A stretch of 64,000 nt of DNA, taken from Haematobia irritans. Taxonomy: Eukaryota; Arthropoda; Insecta; Diptera; Muscidae. The stretch is taken from contig NC_134397.1 of NCBI RefSeq assembly GCF_050003625.1, positions 262,750,070 through 262,814,069 of the forward strand. Reading direction: 5' to 3'. How positions within the stretch are numbered: the first letter of the stretch is position 1; each line of letters starts with the position of its first letter. Made by a program: the position numbers and the translations under genes. Positions 1 to 9,612 of this stretch are shown here, in pieces. Below the pieces are notes generated by a model that saw only the letters and a list, made by a program, of their open reading frames with translations, did not search any database and was not told where the DNA came from.

Positions 1-1135
1 ATCTTCTATAGAAATAAAATTTTGACAAAACTTCCTAAGGAAATAAATTTGGACAACATTTTCTATATAAAAAATTTTTTTGATAAAATCTTCTATAGAA
101 ATAAAAGTTTGTCAAAATTTTCTATAGAAATCAAATTTTGACAAAAATTTCTATAGAAATCAAATTTTGACAAATATTTCTGTAGAAATGGAATTTTGAC
201 AAAATTTCCTAAAGAAATGAAATTTTGATCAAATTTTCTATAGAACTCAAATTTTGGCAAAAATTTCTGTAGAAATGGAATTTTGACAAAATTTCCTAAA
301 GAAATGAAATTTTGACCAAATTTTCTATGGAAATCAAATATTGACAAAAATTTCTGTAGAAATGGAATTTTGGCAAAATTTCGTAAAGAAATGAAATTTT
401 GACAAAATTTCCTAAGGAAATAAATTCGGACAAAATTTTCTATATAAATAAAATGTTGATAAAAATCTTCTATAGAAATAAAAATTTGACAAAAGTTTCT
501 ATAGAAATAAAAGTTTGACAAAATTTTCTATAGAAATCAAATTTTGACAAATATTTCTGTAGAAATGGAATTTTGACAAAATTTCCTAAAGAAATTTTAT
601 TTCTATAGAAATAATATTTGGACAAAAATTTCTGTAGCAGTGCAATTTTGACAAAATTTCCTAAAGAAATGAAATGTTGACCAAATTTTCGATAGAAATC
701 AAATTTTGACAAAAATTTCTGTAGAAATGGAATTTTGACAAAATTTCCTAAAGAAATGAAATTTTGGCAAAATTTTCTATAGAAATAATATTTGGACAAA
801 AATTTCTATAGCAGTGCAATTTTGACAAAATTTCCTAAAGAAATGAAATTTTGACAAAATTTTCTATAGAAATAAAATTTAGACAAAATTTTGTAAAGAA
901 ACAAACTTTAAAAAAATTGTGTATAGATACAAAATATGCAAAAATTTTGTACAGGAAGAAAATTTTGTAAAAATTTTATATAGAAATAAAAGTTTGCGAT
1001 AACTCTCTATAGAAATAAAAGTTTGGCAAAATTTTCTATAGAAACGGAAATGAAATTTTTACAAAATTTTATTTTAACAGAAAATAAAATTTGGACAACA
1101 TTTTCTATAGAAATAAAATTTTGACAAAATGTTAA
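1..1135 (-). repeat. 29-bp minisatellite array, diverged
   Basis: Degenerate head-to-tail monomers in minus orientation; the TTTCTATAGAAA core recurs about every 29 bp with many changes (CCTAAAGAAA, CTGTAGAAA variants). It runs off the left edge of the window. The reading frames here stay open only because of the repeat and are not genes. Confidence 0.93.
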
Positions 1136-1205
1136 TTTGGAAAAATGGTCCGCTGGTATGAATTTTGCTTCAAATTTGAATAAATGTTGGTCCAAAAAAA
1201 AAAAA

Positions 1206-1320
1206 AATTAATTGTGGCAACGCTGCTTTATGGGGTCTTAGACCAGTATTTCAATGTGTTACAAACGGAATGACTAACTTAATATACCCCCATCCTATGG
1301 TGGAGATTATAAAAAGAGTT
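1206..1320 (-). mobile_element. End fragment of a DINE-like family B element
   Basis: Matches the hairpin-free end of the B copies (GGGGTCTTA, then GTTACAAACGGAATGAC, then CCATCCTATGGTGGAG). The adjoining satellite on its left is in the orientation seen inside B5. Confidence 0.65.
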
Positions 1321-1340
1321 AAGTGTTTAAGAAGTCCATA

Positions 1341-1626
1341 CACACAAAAAAAATCATTGAATAAGATTTTTTTTTTTTCTTTAACTGATCCAATTAATTT
1401 TTTAATTGAAAGGTCTTCATTCACAGAAATGAGAGTATCAATTAAAAAATTATATAAAAATCAATTAAAAAATTAATTGATCAAATTATTTTATAATATT
1501 AATTTTTGTAATTGATTTTTGTCTCAATTAAAGAATTTGTTGAATCAACTAAATTTTAAATTGAATATTTTTTAAAACTCTATAAAAATTTTAATTGTAA
1601 AAATTTTCGTGGAATTGTTTTCTGTG
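1341..1626. mobile_element. AATTAATT-rich MITE (CACACAAA ends), old copy
   Basis: Starts CACACAAAAAAAA after TA (1339-1340) and ends in a diverged CTGTG before TA (1627-1628). The interior is full of ATCAATTAA / TTAATTGAT words and matches the copies at 51868-52133 and 63016-63303 along its whole length. Confidence 0.8.
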
Positions 1627-2038
1627 TAGGAATAATGTTTTCGCGCAAGTTTTTATGATCACAGAGAAATATGCTTTTTCTTAGTAGCAAAACAAGGTCG
1701 TCGTGGCAAATGTTATAATCTCAACTAGGAAGAAATATTCCCTAATTATTTATTTTAATTTATTCTATTTATAAAAAATTTAAGTTTGTTACTTTTTCCG
1801 AAGTGAAAACATTTTTCAAAAATTCTCTATGATCACGTAAAACGAAAACTATGTTCGTTATAACAAGTTTTGATGGTTACTCCAAATAGGTAAACTGTCT
1901 CTATGACCACATAATAAATCGCAGTGACAATGAAAAATATTTGCATTAAAAATATATTTGGTGGTTACTGCATGAAAGTAAATGTCATATAAAAAGAGAG
2001 CAAATAAAGCATTTCCTCGCAGACAAATTCAACATGTA
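1627..2038. other. No recognised gene
   Basis: AT-rich sequence of mixed complexity with recurring ATGATCAC / ATGACCAC words. I see no exon, RNA or clear element ends. Confidence 0.5.
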
Positions 2039-2130
2039 CAGTGAAACCTCTCAAACTTGGACACTCTGAACCCCGGACAACTTCCAAACATGGACAAGTA
2101 AATTTTGGTCACTGTACCAAAGTCAATTAT
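2039..2130. mobile_element. One end of a TA-inserted element (CAGTGAAACC)
   Basis: CAGTGAAACCTCTC directly follows TA and continues in a TTGGACA...GGACAA...GGACAAG pattern resembling pogo/Tigger-type termini. No partner end was found in the window, so this is a solo end or a truncated copy. Confidence 0.35.
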
Positions 2131-2776
2131 TTTAGTAAAAAATCTAATTTTTGGTGTTATTTTTTCGTATCCATTTGAAAAACTCTTATCATTAAATGTT
2201 GGATTGATGATCCTATGTCTTTCCTATGCATGTGAACATTTATTTATTTTTTGCTATTTTTTTTTTTATTTTTTTTTATTTCTGCTATATTTTCTTTCTA
2301 TTCTTGTGTGGAATAAATAATGCTGAATTTTTCACAAAAAGAAAATGAAATCCCACAAAATAAATTGTATGTATTATTAAAAAAATAATAATAATAAATA
2401 TCAAAAACATTGCATTAAAAGAAGCAACGAAATATTAAAAAAGAAAATACAACTTTAAATTAATAACAAAAAAAGGAAACAACAAAATGTTTATTATTTG
2501 AAATGACAAATATAAACCATAAGTGAAACTATTATTATTATTAATATAAAGCAATGTATTTATTTTTTCTTTGTTATAATTAGCAACAATTGTTTTCTGT
2601 TAATTATTTTTACCATTGACAAATGTTTATAAATACAAAACAAGAAGGAAGAAAAACAAAAACAACAAAGAAACCTAATAAAAGAAATATATTCATGTTA
2701 ATTTATACGAAGAACAGACCATAATTCGTATGAAAATAAATGGTGTTTAATTAAAAGGATATCGATTGGGTTAATG
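2131..2776. other. AT-rich stretch without a recognised gene
   Basis: Poly-T/poly-A rich and low in complexity. The 71-codon open frame at 2105-2320 is Phe/Leu/Tyr-rich from T runs and is not credible as a gene. Confidence 0.5.
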
Positions 2777-2779
2777 ATA

Positions 2780-3712
2780 AAGGGTGATTTGTTAAGAGCT
2801 TGATAACTTTTTTTTTTTTTTAAACGCATAAAATTTGCAAAATCTCATCGGTTCTTTATTTGAAACGTTAGATTGGTCCATGACATTTACTTTTTGAAGA
2901 TAATTTCATTTAAATGTTGACCGCGGCTGCGTCTTAGGTGGTCCATTCGGAAAGTCCAATTTTGGGCAACTTTTTCGAGCATTTCGGCCGGAATAGCCCG
3001 AATTTCTTCGGAAATGTTGTCTTCCAAAGCTGGAATAGTTGCTGGTTTATTTCTGTAGACTTTAGATATGACGTAGCCCCACAAAAAATAGTCTAAAGGC
3101 GTCAAATCGCATGATCTTGGTGGCCAACTTACCGGTCCATTTCTTGAGATGAATTGTTCTCCGAAGTTTTCCCTCAAAATGGCCATAGAATCGCGAGCTG
3201 TGTGGCATGTAGCGCCATCTTGTTGAAACCACATGTCAACCAAGTTCAGTTCTTCCATTTTTGGCAACAAAAAGTTTGTTAGCATCGAACGATAGCGATC
3301 GCCATTCACCGTAACGTTGCGTCCAACAGCATCTTTGAAAAAATACGGTCCAATGATTCCACCAGCGTACAAACCACACCAAACAGTGCATTTTTCGGGA
3401 TCCATGGGCAGTTCTTGAACGGCTTCTGGTTGCTCTTCACTCCAAATGCGGCAATTTTGCTTATTTACGTAGCCATTCAACCAGAAATGAGCCTCATCGC
3501 TGAACAAAATTTGTCGATAAAAAAGCGGATTTTCTGCCACTGATTTTGGTAGTAAAATTCAATGATTTGCAAGCGTTGCTCGTTAGTAAGTCTATTCATG
3601 ATGAAATGTCAAAGCATACTGAGCATCTTTCTCTTTGACACCATGTCTGAAATCCCACGTGATCTGTCAAATACTAATGCATGAAAATCCTAACCTCAAA
3701 AGAATCACCCTT
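2780..3712 (-). mobile_element. rosa-like (DD41D) mariner element, internally deleted
   Basis: Inverted ends AAGGGTGATT at 2780 and AATCACCCTT ending 3712, flanked by TA on both sides (2778-2779, 3713-3714). It contains a transposase remnant on the minus strand. At 933 bp it is short for a full element, fitting the lost N-terminal part of the gene. Confidence 0.9.
2887..3599 (-). pseudogene. DD41D mariner transposase, N-terminal domain deleted
   Basis: The ATG at 3599 starts MNRLTNEQRLQIIEFYYQN, the transposase N-terminus. After about 20 codons the sequence jumps, out of frame, to AENPLFYRQILFSDEAHFW, the start of the catalytic domain, which is then open from 3540 to the stop at 2887 (217 aa). 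Most of the DNA-binding domain (roughly 130 residues of a usual ~345) is missing. The catalytic Asp residues in FSDEAHF, QQDGATCHTA and TPLDYF are all present; 41 residues separate the last two, the DD41D spacing of rosa-type elements. The end was probably mobilised in trans. Not a functional transposase. Confidence 0.9.
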
Positions 3713-3714
3713 TA

Positions 3715-3998
3715 TAAAAAAAGGAATCACTTGCTAGAATAAAAATCATGGGGAAATAAAATAAAAAATTGAATTCTTTTAGACTGATCTAAAAGGAGAT
3801 ATGTAACTCTATTTCGAGCTTGGAAAAAATCCCAAAAAATAAAGATTTCCAAACAAAATCGAAAAAAGTCAAGAGATGGATTATCTCCAATGAATTTTTA
3901 TACGACGACAATTCTGCGCTTTCGAAAAAAAATATATAATGAAATAATTTATCAAGTTCAATGTCTTAATTTGTCAACTTCTTTATTATTAATGAATT
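3715..3998. other. No recognised feature
   Basis: AT-rich single-copy-looking sequence between the mariner element and an old SINE. Confidence 0.4.
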
Positions 3999-4261
3999 AT
4001 GTTGCCCGATTCTATCTTTAGCTCAATGACAAGCTACCTCATTTTTATAGCCGAGCCCGAACGGCGTTCCACATTGGGAAGCTCTGAAACACCTAGAAAT
4101 GTCACCAGCATTAGTGAGAGGCAGGGATGGAAAATACAATTTTTAAGAAAGTACAAAAAAGGTATTTTTTGAGCGGAAAGGTACTTTTTACTAAATTTCA
4201 ACAAAAAATTCACTGGAAGATTATTGTCAAGAGACTGAATTTTAAAGAAAATAAAATGTTG

Positions 4262-4312
4262 AAAAAAATTTTCTATATAAATAAAATTTTGCAAAAATTT
4301 TCTATAGCCGGC
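4262..4312 (-). repeat. Short 29-bp satellite stretch inside the hAT
   Basis: Two diverged monomers in minus orientation (TTTTCTATATAAATAAAATT and TTTTCTATAG) directly abutting the 320-bp module. Confidence 0.75.
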
Positions 4313-4630
4313 TATCATACAAAAACCTTTTTTCGGAAGGTTCAAGTGTGGTTTATTGTTGGGTTTAATGAACTGCCTGAATTTATTCTTATAATTGGTT
4401 GATAGTTTTGCTGCAAGTAGGGGATGCTGATGAGGAATGTGGTAATTCCGAAACGTGCGTCCATCCAACCATCTTGCAGTCTATAGGGCTTTGCCCAAAT
4501 AAATTTGACAAACATTCTTTTCCTCTGTTGGTTAAGCTACACTTGTAGTTTAGTCAATGTATGGTTTTAAGCTGCAATAAAAAAACAACAACAATGCTTA
4601 AAGAACAAAACCAAAAATAACAAAACAAAA
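4313..4630 (-). repeat. Satellite-associated 320-bp module, copy 1
   Basis: Matches modules at 7835-7980, 53695-54012 and 63575-63905 (shared words GGGCTTTGCCCAAATAAATT, CCTCTGTTGGTTAAGC and CTACACTTGTAGTTTAGTC). It contains the perfect palindrome CTACACTTGTAG-like core and is embedded in satellite on both sides. No coding capacity is convincing. Confidence 0.8.
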
Positions 4631-4633
4631 CGA

Positions 4634-4830
4634 AGGGAAATAAAATTTTGCAAAAAAATTCTATAGAAAAAAAATTTTGCAAAATTTTTTCTATAGAAAT
4701 AAAGTTTTGCAAAAATTTCCTATAGAAATAACATTTTTACATTAAATTTTGACAAAATTATCTATAAAAATAAAATTTTGCAAAAATTCTATATAGAAAT
4801 AAAATTTAGACAACATTTTCTACCGAAATA
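4634..4830 (-). repeat. 29-bp satellite stretch inside the hAT
   Basis: About seven diverged monomers, minus orientation, with CTATAGAAATAAA cores. Confidence 0.85.
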
Positions 4831-5277
4831 AAAAATTGAGAATATAGAATCGCATTCTTTTTTCGACTAAAACATTCTTGAAGTTCAATAAAATCCTGGT
4901 TTTGACTATATCTTTTACAAAATCGAGATTTTCTTCCCACATGAACATGTCTGTTTTGCCATATTTGTAAAAGACTATTAGCAAATAAGGTTGATAAAGA
5001 CTTTCTCAAAATATTAAAATATTTTGTCAAAGCTATTGTACCATAAATCTGATATCGACTAAAAAATGTCTACACAAAAGTTACTAAATCATTAGCGGGG
5101 GTACTACGGTACTGACCGGGGTGGAAAAGTATTGAAAAAAGTACTTTAGTATTGCATTTTCCATCCCTGGTGAGAGGGCATAATTCACCACTGTAAAACT
5201 TATTGGTGTTTGGGATTGAACTAAAACTTAATTTTAACTTAATTTCATGAAACTGACAATTCACGGTAGGGATACAA

Positions 5278-5545
5278 AAGTCGAAAATCGCATTTTATAC
5301 TAATCGACTTTTTGTCACAAAATGTGCAAATTTTGATTTTTTTTTTTTGGTCAAAAATCGGACAAATTGAAAGTCGAAAATTCGCACCCCAATTCCTCAG
5401 ATCTTTCATTTTGACTACAGTCGACTTTTCAAAACTGGTTTAAGTCGATTTTTTTAAAATTTTTAATAAAGTCGGAAAGTCAAAAATCAAAATTTCTATA
5501 TTTTGTATAAGTCCGAAAGTACAAAAGCCGTAGTAGAAAATTTTG
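5278..5545 (+). repeat. AGTCGA-rich 250-bp repeat, copy 1
   Basis: Same sequence as 8062-8315 and 9372-9612: AAAATCGGACAAATTG, CCTCAGATCTTTCATTTTG, GTCGACTTTTCAAAACTG, and ATAAGTCCGAAAGTACAAAAG in order. The other two copies lie between satellite blocks, so this is another satellite-associated module. The class is unknown. Confidence 0.8.
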
Positions 5546-5889
5546 CCAATTTTTTATTATACCCTTCACCACACGCAAAGAAAAAAAAAACGTTTGGAAA
5601 ACGTGTACCGAAAACGCTTTTCTTTTGTTAGAGTTTTTTGAATTGCTTCGAAAAGTATACAATTTTATCATCAAAAAAATTCGTTTGTTACACAATTTTT
5701 ATTTTTTCAACAAAAAAAAAGGTATTTTTAAACCAACAACACAGTCCATTTCGTTTATATCAAACACTGTTCGTTTCTAAATTTAGGTCTTTAATAAGAC
5801 ACATTTTAAAGTTCATAGTAAAAATTTAATATAGTAGAATGTAATGTTGAACATTTTTTCGGAATCCTTCGACCATATCTGGAATATAT

Positions 5890-6060
5890 GTAAAAAACAA
5901 AAAAAAACTTTGGTCGAAGCAGGGATCGAACCCACGACCCTTGGCATGCAAGTCGGACGTAGCAACCACTGCTCCACGGTGCCCAACTAAATGTATTTTT
6001 CTGTTAAATAAACTTTGTTTAATCGGCTCGTGGGCGCCGCAAGCTATGCTATATAAATAT
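5890..6060 (-). mobile_element. tRNA-derived SINE fragment
   Basis: On the minus strand: GGAGCAGTGGTTGC (A-box-like) and GGGTTCGATCCCTGC (B box), preceded by a leader shared with 15040-15178 (AACAGAAAAATACATTT). Pol III promoter elements are recognisable, but it is a retroposon head, not a tRNA gene: no cloverleaf forms and there is no anticodon arm I would trust. Confidence 0.6.
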
Positions 6061-6090
6061 AACTTATATGGGTAATTGTCTATTGATGGC

Positions 6091-6180
6091 AATAACGGCT
6101 ACATAACTCAGTGGATAGTGTGTTAGCTTACAAATTGCGTGGTCCGCGGTTCGATTCTCTAAAATTAAAAAAAAAAATTT
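6091..6180 (+). mobile_element. Second tRNA-like SINE head with A-rich tail
   Basis: GGCTACATAACTCAGTGG (A-box region) and CGCGGTTCGATTCTCT (B box) followed by an A-rich run. It differs from the neighbouring head, so it is a separate SINE type. Confidence 0.5.
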
Positions 6181-6598
6181 AAATTTATAAAATCGTATAA
6201 TTTCTTCTACATTGTTTGTATTACAGAAAAAGGTGCTAAGAACTAAAAAACTTCGTGGCAGTGAGAAAGATGGGAGGGAAATGCAATTAGCCAGAAAAAA
6301 TTTTTGAGTTAGTCTCTATAAAATTGGTTTTACATCCTGGAAAAGAATAAACGTTTATCACAAAAAGTATATACTTTTCTTCCAAATACACTTCCTTTCA
6401 ACGAAAAGCAAATGAGAAACGAACTTTGTTTGTCTAAAATTTCGTTTGGGAGGAAAGAATTATTTTTTTGCGTGCACTACTATGGTACAGGGTATAATAA
6501 GTTTGTGCATTTGTATGTAACGCCAAGAAGAAGTAATCATAGACCAACCTTTTAGTATACGGATCGGCTTAGAATTAAATTCTGAGTCGATTTAGCGA

Positions 6599-6622
6599 TG
6601 TCCGTCTGTCTGTCTGTCTGTT
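6599..6622 (+). repeat. (GTCY)n microsatellite in A1
   Basis: GTCCGTCTGTCTGTCTGTCTG. The same position-conserved microsatellite occurs in every A, B and C element here, a mini-me/DINE-1 trait. Confidence 0.85.
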
Positions 6623-7811
6623 GGTGTATTTTTGTGTGCAAAGTACAGCTCGCAGTTTTAGTCCGATTGTCCTACAATTTGGTATGGGTCCTGTTTCGGC
6701 TCAAAGATGATCCCTATTGACTTTGGAAAAAATCGGTTCAGATTTAGATATAACTGCCATATATATTTTTCACCGATCTGGTCATAATTGGCGTGTATAT
6801 AAACCGATCTTCCTCAAATTCCGTACATCCAAATATTTTATGAATCTCGAAAAACTTGCAAAATATCAGCCAAATAGGTTCAGATTTAGATATAGCTCCC
6901 ATATATAGTTTTTGCCCGACTTACACTCATATGACCACAGAGGCCAATTTTTAACTCCAATTTAGTTGAAATTTTGCACAGGGAGTAGAATTCGCATTAT
7001 AGCTATGCATGTCAAATTTGGTTGAAATCGGTTCAGATTTAGATATATCTTCCATATATAGCTTTCGCCCGATTTACACTCATATGACCACAGAGGCCAA
7101 TTTTTAACTCCGATTTAGTTCAAATTTTGCACAGGGAGTAGAATTAGCATTGTAGCTATGCGTGCTAAATTTGGTTGAAATCGGTTCGGATTTAGATATA
7201 TCTCCCATATATAGCTTTCGCCCGATTTACACTCATATGACCACAGAGGCCAATTTTTAACTCCGATTTAGTCGAAATTTTGCACAGGGAGTAGAATTAG
7301 CATTGTAGCTATGCGTACCAAATTTGGTTGAAATCGGTTCAGATTTAGATATAGCTCCCATATATATGTTTTTCTGATTTCGACAAAAATGGTCAAAATA
7401 CCAACATTTCCCTTGTAAAATCGCCACTGCTTAGTCGAAGAGCTGTAAAAATGACTCTAATTTTCCTAAACTTCTAATACATATATATCGAGCGATAAAT
7501 CATAAATAAACTTTTTCGAAGTTTCCTTACAATTGCTTCAGATTTAAACGTTTCCCATATTTTTTTACTAAAATTGTGTTCCACCCTAGTGCATTAGCCA
7601 ACTTAAATTTTGAGTCTATAGATTTTGTAAAAGTCTATCAAATTCTGTCCAAATCGAGTGATATTTAAATGTATGTATTTGGGACAAACCTTTATATATA
7701 GCCCCAACACATTTGACGGATGTGATATGGTATCGAACATTTAGATCTACAAAGTGGTGCAGGGTATAATATAGTCGGCCCCGCCCGACTTTAGACTTTC
7801 CTTACTTGTTT

Positions 7812-8060
7812 TTATAGAAAATTTTGTCAAAATTGTAATTCCGAAACAGCTGTACATCCAACCATCTTGCAGTCTATAGGGCTTTGCCCAAATAAATTTT
7901 ACAAGCATACTTTTCCTCTGTTGGTTAAGCTACACTTGTAGTTTAGTCAATGCATGGCTTTAAGCTGAGATCAAAAACAAAAAAAATTTTTTTCTATAGA
8001 ATTTTTTTTTTTTAATTTTATTTCTATAGAAAATCTTGTAAAAATTTTATTTCTCTATCT
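7812..8060 (+). repeat. Satellite fragments around module copy 2
   Basis: Satellite piece at 7812-7840, the truncated module in minus orientation at 7841-7980 (CATCCAACCATCTTGCAGTC, CTACACTTGTAG), then diverged monomers to about 8060. Confidence 0.75.
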
Positions 8061-8061
8061 A

Positions 8062-8315
8062 TTTCTTTATACTAATCGACTTTTTGTCAAAAAATATGCT
8101 TTTGACTGTTTTTTGTCAAAAATCGAACAAATTGGAAGTCGAAAATTCGTGCCACAATTCCTCAGATCTATTCATTTTGGCAAAAGTCGACTTTTCAAAA
8201 CTGCTTTAAGTCGAACTTTTTTAAATTTTTAATAAAGTCGGAAAGTCGAAAACCAATTTCTTTTTATTTTGTATAAGTCCGAAAGTACAAAAGCCATAGT
8301 AGAAAATTTTTGTAA
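8062..8315 (+). repeat. AGTCGA-rich 250-bp repeat, copy 2
   Basis: Colinear with 5278-5545 and 9372-9612; flanked by satellite on the left and a foldback on the right. Confidence 0.8.
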
Positions 8316-8358
8316 AAAAAAAAAAAAAATGTAGTTGTTGTATAGTTGACCTTTTAGT

Positions 8359-8666
8359 ATAATTATTTGTAGAGTCTCTAAGACTTGAGATCATGTTGTA
8401 ATAAAACAAACTAAAATCTTAATTTTTTATAGTGTTTTACTTTTAATTTCTTTCCAATATTTGCCACATTTTTTTTTATATTTGTCTTTCTGTTTGGTTG
8501 ATTTGTGTTTATTTTCTTTTGTTAAAATTAATTTCCCTGAGGACGGACAACGATGGTATTCAAAATATTGGAAAGAAATTAAAAATAAAACACTATAAAA
8601 AACTAAGATTTAATTTTGTTTTATTACAACATGACCTCAAGCCTTACAAACTCTACAAATAAAATT
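8359..8666. repeat. Large inverted repeat (foldback), arms about 105 bp
   Basis: Left arm 8359-8463 and right arm 8560-8666 are near-perfect reverse complements (ATCATGTTGTAATAAAAC / GTTTTATTACAACATGAC; TTTCTTTCCAATATTT / AAATATTGGAAAGAAA), with a loop of about 96 bp. It could be a foldback element or two inverted 3' ends of a retroelement; the GAGGACGGACAACGATGG text at the right arm resembles retroelement tails. Class not determined. Confidence 0.75.
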
Positions 8667-9371
8667 TTTTTTCTATAGAAAATTTTATTTCTAAAGCAAA
8701 TATATTTTAAATTTTATTTCTATAGAAAATCTTTACAGAATTTTATTTCTCTAGAAAATTTTGTCAAAATTTTATTTCTATAGAAAATTTTGGCAAAATT
8801 TTATTTCTATAGAAAATTTTGTCAAAATTTTATTTCTATAGAAAATTTTGTCAAAATTTTATTTCTATAGAAAATTTTGTCAAAATTATATATCTATAGT
8901 AAATTTTGTCAAAATTTTATTTCTATAGAAAATTTTGTCAAAATTTTATTTCTATAGAAAATTTTGTCAAAATTTTATTTCTATAGAAAACTTTGTCAAA
9001 ATTTTATTTCTATAGAAAATTTTGTCAAAATTTTATTTCTATAGGAAATTTTATCAAAATTTTATTTCTATAGAAAATTTTGTCAAAATTTAATTTCTAT
9101 AGTAAATTTCGTCAAAATGTTATTTCTATAGAAAATTTTGTCAAAATTTTATTTCTATAGAAAATTTTGTCAAAATTTAATTTCTATAGTAAATTTCGTC
9201 AAAATTTTATTTCTATAGAAAATTTTGTCAAAATTTTATTTCTATAGATTTTTTTTTAATTTTATTTCTATAGAAAATCTTTCAAAAATTTTATTTCTAT
9301 AGAATTTTTTTTTTTAAATTATATTTCTATAGAATATCTTGCAAAAATTTTATTTCTCTATTTATTTCTTT
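8667..9371 (+). repeat. 29-bp minisatellite array
   Basis: About 24 monomers in plus orientation; exact 29-bp spacing is visible (GTC at 8821 and 8850). The central part is highly homogeneous. Confidence 0.97.
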
Positions 9372-9612
9372 ATACTAATAAGCTTTTTGTCAAAAACTGT
9401 GCCAACCTTTGACTTTTTTCTGGTCAAAAATCGGACAAATTGAAAGTAGAAAATTCGCACCACAATTCCTCAGATCTTTCATTTTGGCAAAAGTCGACTT
9501 TTCAAAACTGCTTTAAGTCGAATTTTTTAAAATTTTTAATAAAGTCGGCAAGTCGAAAACCAATTTCTTTTTATTTTGCATAAGTCCGAAAGTACAAAAG
9601 CTGTAGTAGAAA
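9372..9612 (+). repeat. AGTCGA-rich 250-bp repeat, copy 3
   Basis: Same order of words as copies 1 and 2, here inserted between two satellite blocks in the same orientation. Confidence 0.82.

Larger units (their letters stand above)
4122..5169. mobile_element. Non-autonomous hAT element carrying satellite DNA
   Basis: Ends CAGGGATGGAAAATACAAT and its inverted counterpart ATTGCATTTTCCATCCCTG, with a perfect 8-bp target duplication GTGAGAGG at 4114-4121 and 5170-5177. There is no transposase frame. The interior holds 29-bp satellite monomers on both sides of the 320-bp module 4313-4630. CAGGG ends and 8-bp duplications are hAT hallmarks. Confidence 0.88.
3999..5250 (-). mobile_element. Old tRNA-derived SINE copy, split by a hAT element
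   Basis: 3999-4121 (TATAGCCGAGCCCGAACGG, GTCACCAGCATTA) and 5170-5250 are the two halves of the SINE found intact at 41901 and 44642. The hAT at 4122-5169 interrupts it. Both outer ends are worn, with the tail side lost. Confidence 0.75.
5572..6474. mobile_element. CACGCAAA-ended foldback insertion in A1
   Basis: Begins CACGCAAAGAAAAAAAAAAC and ends TTATTTTTTTGCGTG. Comparison with uninterrupted A4 (CTTCACCACTACT) shows an insertion with only CA (or CAC) duplicated. The interior near both ends is rich in AACGAAA / TTTCGTTT words. It contains two tRNA-like SINE pieces. Confidence 0.6.
5551..7810 (+). mobile_element. DINE-like family A element (A1) with nested insertion
   Basis: Starts at TTATACCCTTCACCA and ends with the hairpin AGTCGGCCCCGCCCGACT followed by TTTCCTTACTTG. 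Contains a (GTCY)n microsatellite at 6599-6622 and internal tandem repeats of 153 bp (TCGGTTC at 7028, 7181, 7334). A terminal hairpin, (GTCY)n and a central repeat of about 150 bp recall mini-me/DINE-1 (non-autonomous Helentron) elements; the class is inference. Interrupted at 5572-6474. Confidence 0.72.

Noticed and set aside
2105..2320. 71-codon frame as a small membrane protein
   Set aside because: Phe/Leu/Tyr-rich because of T runs in low-complexity DNA; no start context or homologue recognised.
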